Assembly: GCF_009663685.2 (NCBI RefSeq)
Contig: NZ_RCOG02000032.1
Location: 550,382-614,381, forward strand
Reading direction: 5' to 3'
Length of the DNA: 64,000 nucleotides
Origin: Cupriavidus sp. U2
Lineage (GTDB): Bacteria > Pseudomonadota > Gammaproteobacteria > Burkholderiales > Burkholderiaceae
The notes under the pieces were generated by a model. That model ran no database searches and was not told the DNA's origin. It saw only the letters and a program-made list of their open reading frames with translations. Below are positions 10,418-18,752 of this stretch, in pieces (within the stretch, counting starts at the first letter, position 1; every line of letters starts with the position of its first letter). A program made the position numbers and the translations under genes.

Positions 10418-10939
10418 ATGCCGGACTTCCACGCCGCCCGCCGCCTGCACCTGCGCCACGCCGCAGCGGCGGCGCTGGCGGTGGCGGCGTACCTGGCACT
10501 TCCGGGCTGCGCCACCCTGCCCCCGCCGGGCAAGCTCACCCCCGCGCAGGTGGCCGTCCTGAAAAACCAGGGATTCACGCTGACCGACAGTGGCTGGGAA
10601 CTGGGGCTGCCCCACAAGGTGCTGTTCCGCTTCGACGATGACGTGATCGCGCCCGAGCGCCAGGCCGCGCTGCAGCGCATGGGCCACATGCTGCACGACG
10701 CCGGTATCGAATCGCTGCGCATCGACGGGCATACCGACGACGCCGGCACCGTCGAATACAACCTGCTGCTCTCCCGCCGGCGTGCCGAGGCCGTGGCCCG
10801 CGTACTGGCGGGCTGCGGCTTTCCGCGCGACCGCCTGGAAATCCGTGGCATGGGCAAGGGGCATCCGATCGCCGACAACCGCACGGCCGCCGGACGCGCC
10901 GAGAACCGGCGGGTCGCCATCATCGTGTCGGTGGACTGA
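10418..10939 (+). CDS. yfiB: OmpA-like outer-membrane lipoprotein YfiB
   Basis: 173 residues. The lipobox LPGC places the lipidated cysteine at residue 31. The C-terminal OmpA-like peptidoglycan-binding domain includes LRIDGHTDDAGTVEYNLLLS and the RRRAEAV helix. In Pseudomonas the YfiB lipoprotein sequesters YfiR and so activates YfiN under envelope stress. The gene lies 15 bp after yfiN, completing a yfiRNB cassette. Confidence 0.88.
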   Translation: MPDFHAARRLHLRHAAAAALAVAAYLALPGCATLPPPGKLTPAQVAVLKNQGFTLTDSGWELGLPHKVLFRFDDDVIAPERQAALQRMGHMLHDAGIESLRIDGHTDDAGTVEYNLLLSRRRAEAVARVLAGCGFPRDRLEIRGMGKGHPIADNRTAAGRAENRRVAIIVSVD

Positions 10940-11207
10940 TGCAGCCGGCGTTCCAGAGGGAGCCTCCGAGGAAACCCTCTAATTCCGGCCTCCCCCGCCG
11001 CGCCGTCGGCGCCGGCCCAGTGGGCGAGAGACGGACGCATCCCGACAGATCGGTGCGGCTGCAATTTCTACAAAAAACCGGGCAAACCCTGCCCTTCGGC
11101 AGTAGGGATCGGCCTTACACTCCCGGGGTGCGCGCGGATGGACGGCAATCGAGGGAGCTTGCCGGTAGCGCGCCACGAATTCCCCAAGATAACGAGAAAT
11201 AGACAGC

Positions 11208-13754
11208 ATGCGTACCCAGGCGCTGGAACAGGCGATCGATGCCGTGGTCGCCGTCAACGCGCGCAACCAGGTCACCCTGTTCAATGCCGCAGCCGAGGCA
11301 TTGTGGGGTCTCCAGCGATCGACCGTGCTCGGACGATGCGCCAGCACCCTGGCGCTCGGCCCGCTGAGCGTGCCGGACACTGGCAAGCCCGAGTCCGCGC
11401 GCCAGATCGCCATCTCCCGGCCCGACGGCACAGTGCGTCATGTATGGATCCATACGACGATCTTCGCGCCGCTGGATGGCGATGCCGGCCCGGACGTGCA
11501 GTTCGCCGCCTTTCTGTGCGATCACCATGACGAACGGGGCGAAACGCTTAGCCCGGCCGGCCTGCGCATGTTGTCGCTGTGCCTCGATCACGCCGAGAAC
11601 CCGGTCATGATCACCGACGGGCGCGGCATCATCTGCCACGTCAATGGTGGCTTCGCGCGGCTGCTGGGTTACGCCCGGCACCAGGCGGTGGGCCGGCCCT
11701 GGCATGAACTGCTGAAGCCGCTCAACGCGCGCGCCGACGTGATCGACGCCCTGCTGGCCCCGCTGGCCCAGGGCAAGCCGCTCCAGCACGAGTCGCTGGT
11801 GGCCGACAAGGCCGGCCAGCCGCGCTGGCTGTCGGTGGCCGTGAGTCCGATCATGGCCCCGCCGCCGTCCGCAGCCATGACGAACACGGTCAGCGTGCTC
11901 ACGGACATCACCGCCACCAAGGTGCGCGAATCGATCCAGCACCGCACGCTCGAGGCATTGGCGCGCGACCTGCCCACCGCCGACATCATGGCCGACCTGT
12001 GCCGCCGGGTGGAGCGCATGGCGCCGGGCGCCATCGCCGCGGTGATGCGGGTGTCCGACGGACGCCTGAAGCCCGTGGCCATGCCGTCCGCCGACGCCGA
12101 TGCCATGGCCGCCTTCGACAACATGCCGATCGGCCTGCAAGCGGGCTCGTGCGGCGCGGCGGCCTTCCTGGGCAAGCCCGTGGCCGTCGACGACATCTCA
12201 CGTGATCCGCGCTGGGAAACGCTGCGCGGCGTGGCGCAGGCCGCCGGCCTGGCCGCAAGCTGGTCCACGCCGGTACGGGCCGCCGACGGCCGGGTGCTGG
12301 GCACTTTCGGCCTGTGCTTTACGGCGCCGCGCCTGCCCGATGCCTTCCACGAGAACCTGGCGGCGGTGGCCGCGGACCTGTGTGCGCTGGCGCTGTCGCG
12401 GGACCTGGCGCAGGAACGCATCCACCGGCTGACCTACTACGATGCCCTGACCGGCCTGCCCAACCGCCAGTTGCTGCTGGCGCGCACCGACGACGCCGTG
12501 GCGCGCGCCAACGCCGACGGCACGCCGCTGGCGCTGCTGTTCATCGATCTCAACGACTTCAAGCGCGTCAACGACGTCCAGGGCCATGTGGCGGGAGACC
12601 GCTTCCTGATCGAGGTGGCCACGCGGCTGCAGCATGTGGCACACGATCACCATGCCGATGCGATGGTGGGCCGCCTGTCCGGCGACGAATTCGCGGTGCT
12701 GCTGCCGGGCCACGCGCGCGATGCCGCGCTGGCCGCCGCCCGCCAACTGCTGCAGGCGCTGGGCGCCCCGGTCGGCATCGGCCATGGGCTCAGCCTGTCG
12801 CCATCGGCCAGCATCGGCATCAGCCTGCTGACCGAGCAGGCCCGCGACCGCGAGACGCTGCTGCATCATGCCGACCTGGCCGTGTACCAGGCCAAACGCC
12901 AGCGCCTGCGGGACCCCGGCAACCAGGTCTGCCTCTACGACACGGCACTGGCCCGCCGACTGGGCGACCGGCGCACGCTGGAAGGCGAACTGCGCGAAGC
13001 CATCGCCGATGGCCGGCTGCGCATGCACTACCAGCCGCAGATTCACCTGGGGACCGGCCGCCTCTGGGCCGTGGAGGCGCTGGCCCGCTGGCCGCACCCG
13101 CGCCGCGGCGATGTATCGCCGTCGGTCTTCGTGCCACTGGCCGAGGAATCAGGACTGATCGTGGCGCTCGGCTACTGGGCCGTGCGCGAGGCCTGCGCCC
13201 AGCTGGCACAGTGGCACGACGCGGGTGCAGCCGTGCCGGCGGTATCGGTCAACCTGTCGCCGATCTGCATTCGCGACCCCGGCCTGGCCGATGTGGTGGC
13301 CCAGGCGCTGGGAACAAACGGCTTGCCGCCCGGCGCCCTGACCATCGAAATCACGGAAGGTGTCTTTCTGGAACAGACGCCCCAAGCGGAAGCCACCATC
13401 GCCGCGCTGCGCAGGCTGGGCGTACGGCTGTCGATCGACGATTTCGGAACGGGGTTTTCAAGCCTGAGCCAGCTCACGCGCCTGCCGGTGGAGGAAATCA
13501 AGCTCGATCGCAGCTTCCTGCTGGATCTGGAAACCAGCGAGGCCACGCGCACACTGGTGGAGGCCGTGATCCGCATCGGCCGGGCGCGGCAGCTCAATGT
13601 GGTGGCCGAAGGGGTGACCAGCGCATATCAGCGCCAGTTCCTGCAGGACCAGGGGTGCCACGTCGGGCAGGGATTCCTGTTCGCCCAGCCGTTGCCGGCC
13701 AAGGCCATCGAGGGCTGGCAGCCCTTGCCGGTTGCCACGGGGCTGGCGTCCTGA
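11208..13754 (+). CDS. PAS-PAS-GAF-GGDEF-EAL c-di-GMP phosphodiesterase/sensor
   Basis: 848 residues. PAS1 is about 1-110 (AVVAVNARNQVTLFNAAAE), PAS2 about 115-245 (NPVMITDGRGIICHVNGG) and GAF about 250-400. A GGDEF domain with SGDEF at 491-495 and an EAL domain complete it. The EAL domain has EAL at 623-625, DDFGTGFSSL, KLDRSFL and VVAEGV, all catalytic signatures. The intact EAL suggests hydrolysis of c-di-GMP; the SGDEF variant may be active or only bind GTP. The architecture and PAS1 opening resemble the E. coli oxygen sensor DosP, but the equivalent of the proximal heme histidine region has no His. No TM segments are seen. Confidence 0.9.
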   Translation: MRTQALEQAIDAVVAVNARNQVTLFNAAAEALWGLQRSTVLGRCASTLALGPLSVPDTGKPESARQIAISRPDGTVRHVWIHTTIFAPLDGDAGPDVQFAAFLCDHHDERGETLSPAGLRMLSLCLDHAENPVMITDGRGIICHVNGGFARLLGYARHQAVGRPWHELLKPLNARADVIDALLAPLAQGKPLQHESLVADKAGQPRWLSVAVSPIMAPPPSAAMTNTVSVLTDITATKVRESIQHRTLEALARDLPTADIMADLCRRVERMAPGAIAAVMRVSDGRLKPVAMPSADADAMAAFDNMPIGLQAGSCGAAAFLGKPVAVDDISRDPRWETLRGVAQAAGLAASWSTPVRAADGRVLGTFGLCFTAPRLPDAFHENLAAVAADLCALALSRDLAQERIHRLTYYDALTGLPNRQLLLARTDDAVARANADGTPLALLFIDLNDFKRVNDVQGHVAGDRFLIEVATRLQHVAHDHHADAMVGRLSGDEFAVLLPGHARDAALAAARQLLQALGAPVGIGHGLSLSPSASIGISLLTEQARDRETLLHHADLAVYQAKRQRLRDPGNQVCLYDTALARRLGDRRTLEGELREAIADGRLRMHYQPQIHLGTGRLWAVEALARWPHPRRGDVSPSVFVPLAEESGLIVALGYWAVREACAQLAQWHDAGAAVPAVSVNLSPICIRDPGLADVVAQALGTNGLPPGALTIEITEGVFLEQTPQAEATIAALRRLGVRLSIDDFGTGFSSLSQLTRLPVEEIKLDRSFLLDLETSEATRTLVEAVIRIGRARQLNVVAEGVTSAYQRQFLQDQGCHVGQGFLFAQPLPAKAIEGWQPLPVATGLAS

Positions 13755-13772
13755 CGGGGCCGCCGGGACGCT

Positions 13773-14048
13773 TCAGTCGCCGAAAGGATTGGGCACCGAG
13801 CTGGCCGGATCGTCGATGAGATCGAATTCGTCGCGTACTTCATCGACCACTGCGCGGATCGACGCCTCGTAGCCCCGCGCATTGCCAAAGCGCGCCATGT
13901 CCCAGTTGCGCCCACGCGTATCGCGCGCGTGCGGCTCCGGGTCCGGCACCCGCACCCTTGCACCGTCGTCCGCGATCTCGTCGATGTTCTGGATCCGCCG
14001 GCTCACCTCTTCCTTGATGACACGCCGGCTGCGTGCGCGCTTGGCCAT
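13773..14048 (-). CDS. Small charged hypothetical protein
   Basis: 91 residues, strongly charged, with a basic N-terminus (MAKRARSRRVIKEEVSRR) and an acidic centre and C-terminus. An excellent AGGAGG ribosome site lies 7 bases before ATG 14048. There are no TM segments. It converges with the EAL gene (19 bp between stops) and is read in the same direction as, and downstream of, the aminotransferase only on the opposite side, so it is a separate unit. I do not recognise a family. Confidence 0.68.
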   Translation of the reverse strand: MAKRARSRRVIKEEVSRRIQNIDEIADDGARVRVPDPEPHARDTRGRNWDMARFGNARGYEASIRAVVDEVRDEFDLIDDPASSVPNPFGD

Positions 14049-14119
14049 GAGCAGCCTCCTATCGGTGGTCTCCCGCAGCGGCCATGCTAGCACGCACCTC
14101 CGGCGCGGCGCGGATGTGA

Positions 14120-14968
14120 TTACAGCGCCGCCTTGGCAGCCTGGTACGCCGCATACAGCCGCTCGAACACCGGGCCCGGCTTGCCGGTGCCGATGGTGGT
14201 GCCGTCGATCGTCACCACCGGCAGCAGTTCCTTGCTGGCCGACGAGATCATCACTTCATCGGCGCCGAACACCTCCTCGCGCGTGATACGGCGGGCTTCG
14301 AACGAGATGTCCATCGCGGCGCACAACTCCTCCATCAGGCCGTAGCGGATGCCTTCCAGGATCAGGTTGTCCTTGGGCGGCGCGGCCACGCGGCCCTGCT
14401 TCACGACCCAGACGTTGGACGCCGATGCCTCGGTCAGCATGCCGTCGCGGAACTGGATGGCCTCGGTCACACCCGCCTCGGCGGCCACCTGGGCGGCCAG
14501 CACGTTGCCCAGCAGCGACGTGGACTTGATCTGGCAGTTGAGCCAGCGGCGGTCTTCCATCGTCACGCACGCCACGCCCTGCGCCACCGACGCCGCCGGC
14601 GGCAGCGCCATCGGGTTGGTCATGATCAGCACGGTCGGGGTGACTTCCTTCGGGAAGGCATGCGCCCGCCGGGCCACGCCGCGCGTGACCTGCATGTAGA
14701 TCATCTGGTCGGACATGCCATTGGCCTGCACCACGCGGTCGATCTGTGCCAGCCATTCCGATTCGGTATGCGGGTTCGGAATGCCGATCGCGGCCAGGCT
14801 GCGCGCCAGGCGCGCCAGGTGCTGCGCGCCCCGGAACGGCTTGCCGTTGTACATCGGAATCACTTCATAGATGCCATCGCCGAAGATGAAGCCACGGTCG
14901 AGTACGGGAATGCGGGCTTCGGACAGTGGGAGAAGATCCCCGTTGAGCAGGACGACGGCTTCGGACAT
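14120..14968 (-). CDS. dat: D-amino acid aminotransferase (class IV PLP)
   Basis: 282 residues of the fold-type IV aminotransferase family. Key features are VLDRGFIFGDGIYEVIP near the N-terminus, the PLP-lysine region NCQIKSTSLLGNVLA, AIQFRDGMLTEASASNVWVV and ITREEVFGADEVMISSASKE. It most resembles D-alanine/D-amino acid aminotransferases, which interconvert D-amino acids and 2-oxo acids, although BCAT-like activity cannot be excluded by eye. ATG 14968 is preceded by a weak GA-rich site. It is divergent from the bcs operon with a 282-bp promoter region between them. Confidence 0.85.
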   Translation of the reverse strand: MSEAVVLLNGDLLPLSEARIPVLDRGFIFGDGIYEVIPMYNGKPFRGAQHLARLARSLAAIGIPNPHTESEWLAQIDRVVQANGMSDQMIYMQVTRGVARRAHAFPKEVTPTVLIMTNPMALPPAASVAQGVACVTMEDRRWLNCQIKSTSLLGNVLAAQVAAEAGVTEAIQFRDGMLTEASASNVWVVKQGRVAAPPKDNLILEGIRYGLMEELCAAMDISFEARRITREEVFGADEVMISSASKELLPVVTIDGTTIGTGKPGPVFERLYAAYQAAKAAL

Positions 14969-15250
14969 GGTGGTTCTCTTGGCACGGAAAGGAGGAGGTA
15001 CGGCATTTTTCCATATGGCCGACGCTGCCTTTATGCAATTTCGGCATGTCGTACGGCCAAGCCTTCCGGCCCGGCGCCAAGCCATTAAAAGTTTTTAGAG
15101 GCGGTCAGCCGTATGAAGTGAATCTTTCTTAATTCACCTGCGCCTTCCTGCAAACCGTTGCTGCCAGCCGAAAGTGGCGTGCTATATTCGCCACGCAGTA
15201 TTCCCAGAACGCAGTCATTGCTGCGCGACATTCATAGAGGGCGCCCCGAT

Positions 15251-17572
15251 ATGACGGAAATCGTGTCTGGCCGGCTTCGTGGCTGCATGCGAAGGGCCAT
15301 GATGCCAATGGCCTTCCTGGCGGCCTTCCTTCCGGCCGTGCTTCCCCAGGAAGCTGCCGCCCAGGCTGCAGCATCGGCCGCTTCGGCTACGCCGGCACCG
15401 GTGGCTTCGGCGACGCCGGATGTGGCGGCGGCGCCTCCCGGAAAGACTCAGACCCTGACCTTTGCCCAGATGGGCGCCAACTACACGATTGCGCTGCGCG
15501 GGGTCGATCCCGACCGCACCGTCAACGTCGGCGTCCGGCTCGACGAGGTGGTGACGGCGGCCAAACTGAAGCTCGTCTTCACGTATTCGCCGTCGCTGGT
15601 CTATCCGCTGTCTCACCTGAAGATCCGGCTCAATGACGAAGTGGTGGCCACGCTGCCGCTCGACCCGCAGCATGCAGGCCAGCAGATTTCGCGCGAAATC
15701 GATCTCGATCCGCGCTTTTTCACCGACTTCAACCGCATCAACGTGCAGATGATCGCGCACTACACGCTCGATCATTGCGAAGATCCGTACCACTCCAGCC
15801 TGTGGACCGACATCAGCCCCACCAGCACGCTGACGCTGACCAAGTCCACCGTCACGCTGCCCGACAACCTTGCGCTGTTGCCGGCGCCCTTCTTCGACCG
15901 CCGCGACAACCGTCGCGTCACCGTGCCGTTCGTGCTGCCCGCCAATGCCGATCCGGTGACGCTGCGCGCCGCGGGGGTGGTGGCATCGTGGCTCGGGGCG
16001 CTGGCGAGCTACCGCGAGTTGCGCTTCCCGGTGGCGCGCGCCGCCCCGGCCGATGCCCACGCCATCGCCCTGGTACTGCCCAACGCCCAGCCTGACGGCG
16101 TCCGTATCGACAGGATCGAAGGCCCCACCGTGAGCGTGCTGCCCAACCCCGCCAACCCGGCCCGCAAGCTGCTGGTGCTGGCCGGCCGCACGCCGCAGGA
16201 ACTGGAAGTGGCGGCCAATGCGGTGGTGCTGGGCAAGGCCGGCATGGCCGGCGCCAGTGCCCTGGTGAAGACCGTGGACCTGGGCAAGCCGCGCCGGCCC
16301 TATGACGCGCCGGCCTGGGCGCCTGTGGATCGTCCGGTCATGTTCAAGGAACTGGTGACCGACCCGCAGCAGCTGCAGGTGTCTGGCGCCAGCCCCGATG
16401 CGATCCGCGTGAACCTGAAGGTGCCCGCCGACCTGTTCGGCTGGAATGACCGCGCGGTGCCGATGAACATGAAGTACCGCTACACGGCGCCTTCCACCTA
16501 CAACGACTCGGTGCTCAGCATCGACGTGAACGACCAGCTCGTGCGGTCGTACCGGCTCAAGCCGCTCACCGTGCAGACCGACGAAAACCTCGTCAGCGTG
16601 CCGCTGCTGTCGGGCGGCAGCGCCAGCGTCAGCAACGAGATCCTGATTCCCGCGTTCCGCGTGGGCAGCAACAACCAGATGCAGTTCCGCTTCCACATCG
16701 ACTCCCAGAAGACCGGGCTGTGCTCGTCCAGCGCCGCCAACGTGGCGCGCGCCGCGGTGGACCCGGACTCGTCGATCGACTTCAGCGGATTCCTGCACTA
16801 CGCGCAGTTGCCGAACCTGGCGTTCTTCGCCAACAGCGGCTACCCGTTCACGCGCATGGCCGACCTGGCCGATACCGCCGTGGTGATCCCCGACGCGCCG
16901 GGCGCCATCGACCAGGAGGCCCTGCTGACCGTGCTGGGCCACATGGGCAAGTGGACCGGCCTGCCGGCGCTGCGCGTGACCGTGACGCCGGCCAAGGCCA
17001 TCGATTCGGTCAAGGATCGCGATCTGGTCATCATCGGCACCGGCAGCGCCGCGCAGGTGCTGCAGCAATGGGGCAAGTCGCTGCCGCTGCTGATCGAGCG
17101 CGGCAAGACCGAGATTGCGCTGCGCGACCAGCGCGCGCACGCCTGGTCGAACTGGCTGAGCGGCGTGGACACCGAGAACATCTCGCCGGCCGGGCGCGCG
17201 ATCCTGACCGCCGACGGGCCGCTGGCCGCGCTGATCGGCTTTGAGTCGCCCTATGCGGAACGCCGCAGCGTGGTGGCGCTGACCGCCTCCACCGACGACC
17301 GCGTGCGCGATGTGCTCGACGTGCTGGAAGACCCTGGCAAGGTGGCGCAGATCCGCGGCGACCTGACCGTGATCCGCCAGCGCGACCTGGAAGGCCTGCG
17401 CCTGGGCGATACCTACTACGTCGGCAACCTGCCCTGGTACGCGCGCCTGTGGATGCAGATGTCGGCGCACCCCGCCCTGCTGGCGATTGCCGGCATCCTG
17501 GCCGGGCTGCTGGTGGCGCTGACCTTGTTCTGGGCGCTGAGCCGGCTGGCGGCACGCCGCAACGGGGGCTGA
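15251..17572 (+). CDS. bcsB: Cellulose synthase periplasmic subunit BcsB
   Basis: 773 residues. There is a signal peptide (MMPMAFLAAFLPAVLPQEAAAQ), alternating carbohydrate-binding and flavodoxin-like domains, and a C-terminal TM anchor (LLAIAGILAGLLVALTLFW). Recognisable segments are the DHCEDPYHSSLWTDIS loop and LVIIGTGSAAQVLQQWG. BcsB guides the nascent glucan through the periplasm and its TM helix is needed for BcsA activity. ATG 15251 with a GAGGG site is chosen; a longer frame begins at 15158. It is first in a nine-gene bcs operon, whereas E. coli places bcsRQA first. Confidence 0.95.
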   Translation: MTEIVSGRLRGCMRRAMMPMAFLAAFLPAVLPQEAAAQAAASAASATPAPVASATPDVAAAPPGKTQTLTFAQMGANYTIALRGVDPDRTVNVGVRLDEVVTAAKLKLVFTYSPSLVYPLSHLKIRLNDEVVATLPLDPQHAGQQISREIDLDPRFFTDFNRINVQMIAHYTLDHCEDPYHSSLWTDISPTSTLTLTKSTVTLPDNLALLPAPFFDRRDNRRVTVPFVLPANADPVTLRAAGVVASWLGALASYRELRFPVARAAPADAHAIALVLPNAQPDGVRIDRIEGPTVSVLPNPANPARKLLVLAGRTPQELEVAANAVVLGKAGMAGASALVKTVDLGKPRRPYDAPAWAPVDRPVMFKELVTDPQQLQVSGASPDAIRVNLKVPADLFGWNDRAVPMNMKYRYTAPSTYNDSVLSIDVNDQLVRSYRLKPLTVQTDENLVSVPLLSGGSASVSNEILIPAFRVGSNNQMQFRFHIDSQKTGLCSSSAANVARAAVDPDSSIDFSGFLHYAQLPNLAFFANSGYPFTRMADLADTAVVIPDAPGAIDQEALLTVLGHMGKWTGLPALRVTVTPAKAIDSVKDRDLVIIGTGSAAQVLQQWGKSLPLLIERGKTEIALRDQRAHAWSNWLSGVDTENISPAGRAILTADGPLAALIGFESPYAERRSVVALTASTDDRVRDVLDVLEDPGKVAQIRGDLTVIRQRDLEGLRLGDTYYVGNLPWYARLWMQMSAHPALLAIAGILAGLLVALTLFWALSRLAARRNGG

Positions 17573-17573
17573 C

Positions 17574-18752
17574 GTGCGGCGGGCACGGGCCTGGCTGCGG
17601 CGCGCCTCCCTACGCTGCGCCATCGCCTTGGCGATGGGCGGCGCGGCCATGTCCGCCGTGGCGGCCCAGTGCCAGTGGACCGACTGGGACGCCTTTCGGC
17701 GCGACACCATCAGCCAGGATGGCCGCGTGATCGATGCCAGCACCAGCCAGCAGGCCACGGTGTCCGAAGGACAATCCTACGGGCTGTTCTTCGCGCTGGT
17801 GGCCAACGACCGCGCCACCTTCGACAAGCTGCTGGCCTGGACCGAGAACAACCTCGCCCAGGGCGACCTGACGGCCCACCTGCCAGCATGGATCTGGGGC
17901 AAGCGCACCCACGGCGAACAGGCCGGCACATGGGGCGTGATCGACCCGAATCCCGCGTCGGATGCCGACCTGTGGATCGCCTACACGCTACTGGAAGCCG
18001 GCCGGCTCTGGAACGAGCGGCGCTATACCGCGCTGGGCACACTGGTAGCGCGGCGCGTGCTGCGCGAGGAAACGGCCGTCCTGCCGGGCATGGGCCGCAC
18101 GCTGCTGCCCGGCCCGACCGGCTTTCATCCCGCGCCCGATATCTGGCGGCTCAATCCGAGCTATGTGCCGCTGCCCGTGATGCGCCGGCTGGCGGCCGTG
18201 CTGGGCACCGAGGACGGCGCCTGGAAAACGATGGCCGACACCTCGGCGCGGCTGATCGTCGATACGGCGCCAAAGGGCTTTTCGCCGGACTGGGTCCTGT
18301 ACCGCAAGGGCCACGGCTTCCAGCCCGATGCCGAGACCAGGGCAGACGGCTCGTATAACGCGATCCGCGTCTATCTGTGGGCCGGCATGACCGCTGCGCG
18401 CGATCCGTCGCGGACGTCGGTCCTGCACGCTTTCCGCCCGATGGCCGACTACGTGGTGGCCCACGGCCATCCGCCCGAGCACGTCGACACGCAGGCCGGC
18501 ACCTTCGGCCCCAATGCCGGCAACGCGGGCTTCTCCGCCGCCGTGGCGCCGTACCTGGCCGCGCTGGGGATGGGCGATGCCGCCCGCGCCCAGGCCAGCC
18601 GCGCCCGCACGCTGGCCGCGCAGCCCTCGTTCGGCTACTACAGCCAGGTGCTGGTGCTGTTCGGCCTGGGCCATCTCGACGGACATTTCCGCTTCGACGC
18701 GGACGGCACGCTGGTGCCGGCCTGGAAAACCACATGCCCCGCAACGCGCTAG
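17574..18752 (+). CDS. bcsZ: Periplasmic endo-beta-1,4-glucanase BcsZ (GH8)
   Basis: 392 residues with a signal peptide (CAIALAMGGAAMSAVAAQ). GH8 signatures are present: TVSEGQSYGLFFALVAND, with the general-acid Glu, and DPNPASDADLWIAYTLLEAG and ADGSYNAIRVYLWAG, which hold the catalytic Asp region. It trims or edits glucan in the periplasm and is needed for ordered cellulose. The start is GTG 17574, one base after the bcsB stop, and the end overlaps bcsC by 19 bp, so the three genes are coupled. Confidence 0.95.
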   Translation: MRRARAWLRRASLRCAIALAMGGAAMSAVAAQCQWTDWDAFRRDTISQDGRVIDASTSQQATVSEGQSYGLFFALVANDRATFDKLLAWTENNLAQGDLTAHLPAWIWGKRTHGEQAGTWGVIDPNPASDADLWIAYTLLEAGRLWNERRYTALGTLVARRVLREETAVLPGMGRTLLPGPTGFHPAPDIWRLNPSYVPLPVMRRLAAVLGTEDGAWKTMADTSARLIVDTAPKGFSPDWVLYRKGHGFQPDAETRADGSYNAIRVYLWAGMTAARDPSRTSVLHAFRPMADYVVAHGHPPEHVDTQAGTFGPNAGNAGFSAAVAPYLAALGMGDAARAQASRARTLAAQPSFGYYSQVLVLFGLGHLDGHFRFDADGTLVPAWKTTCPATR

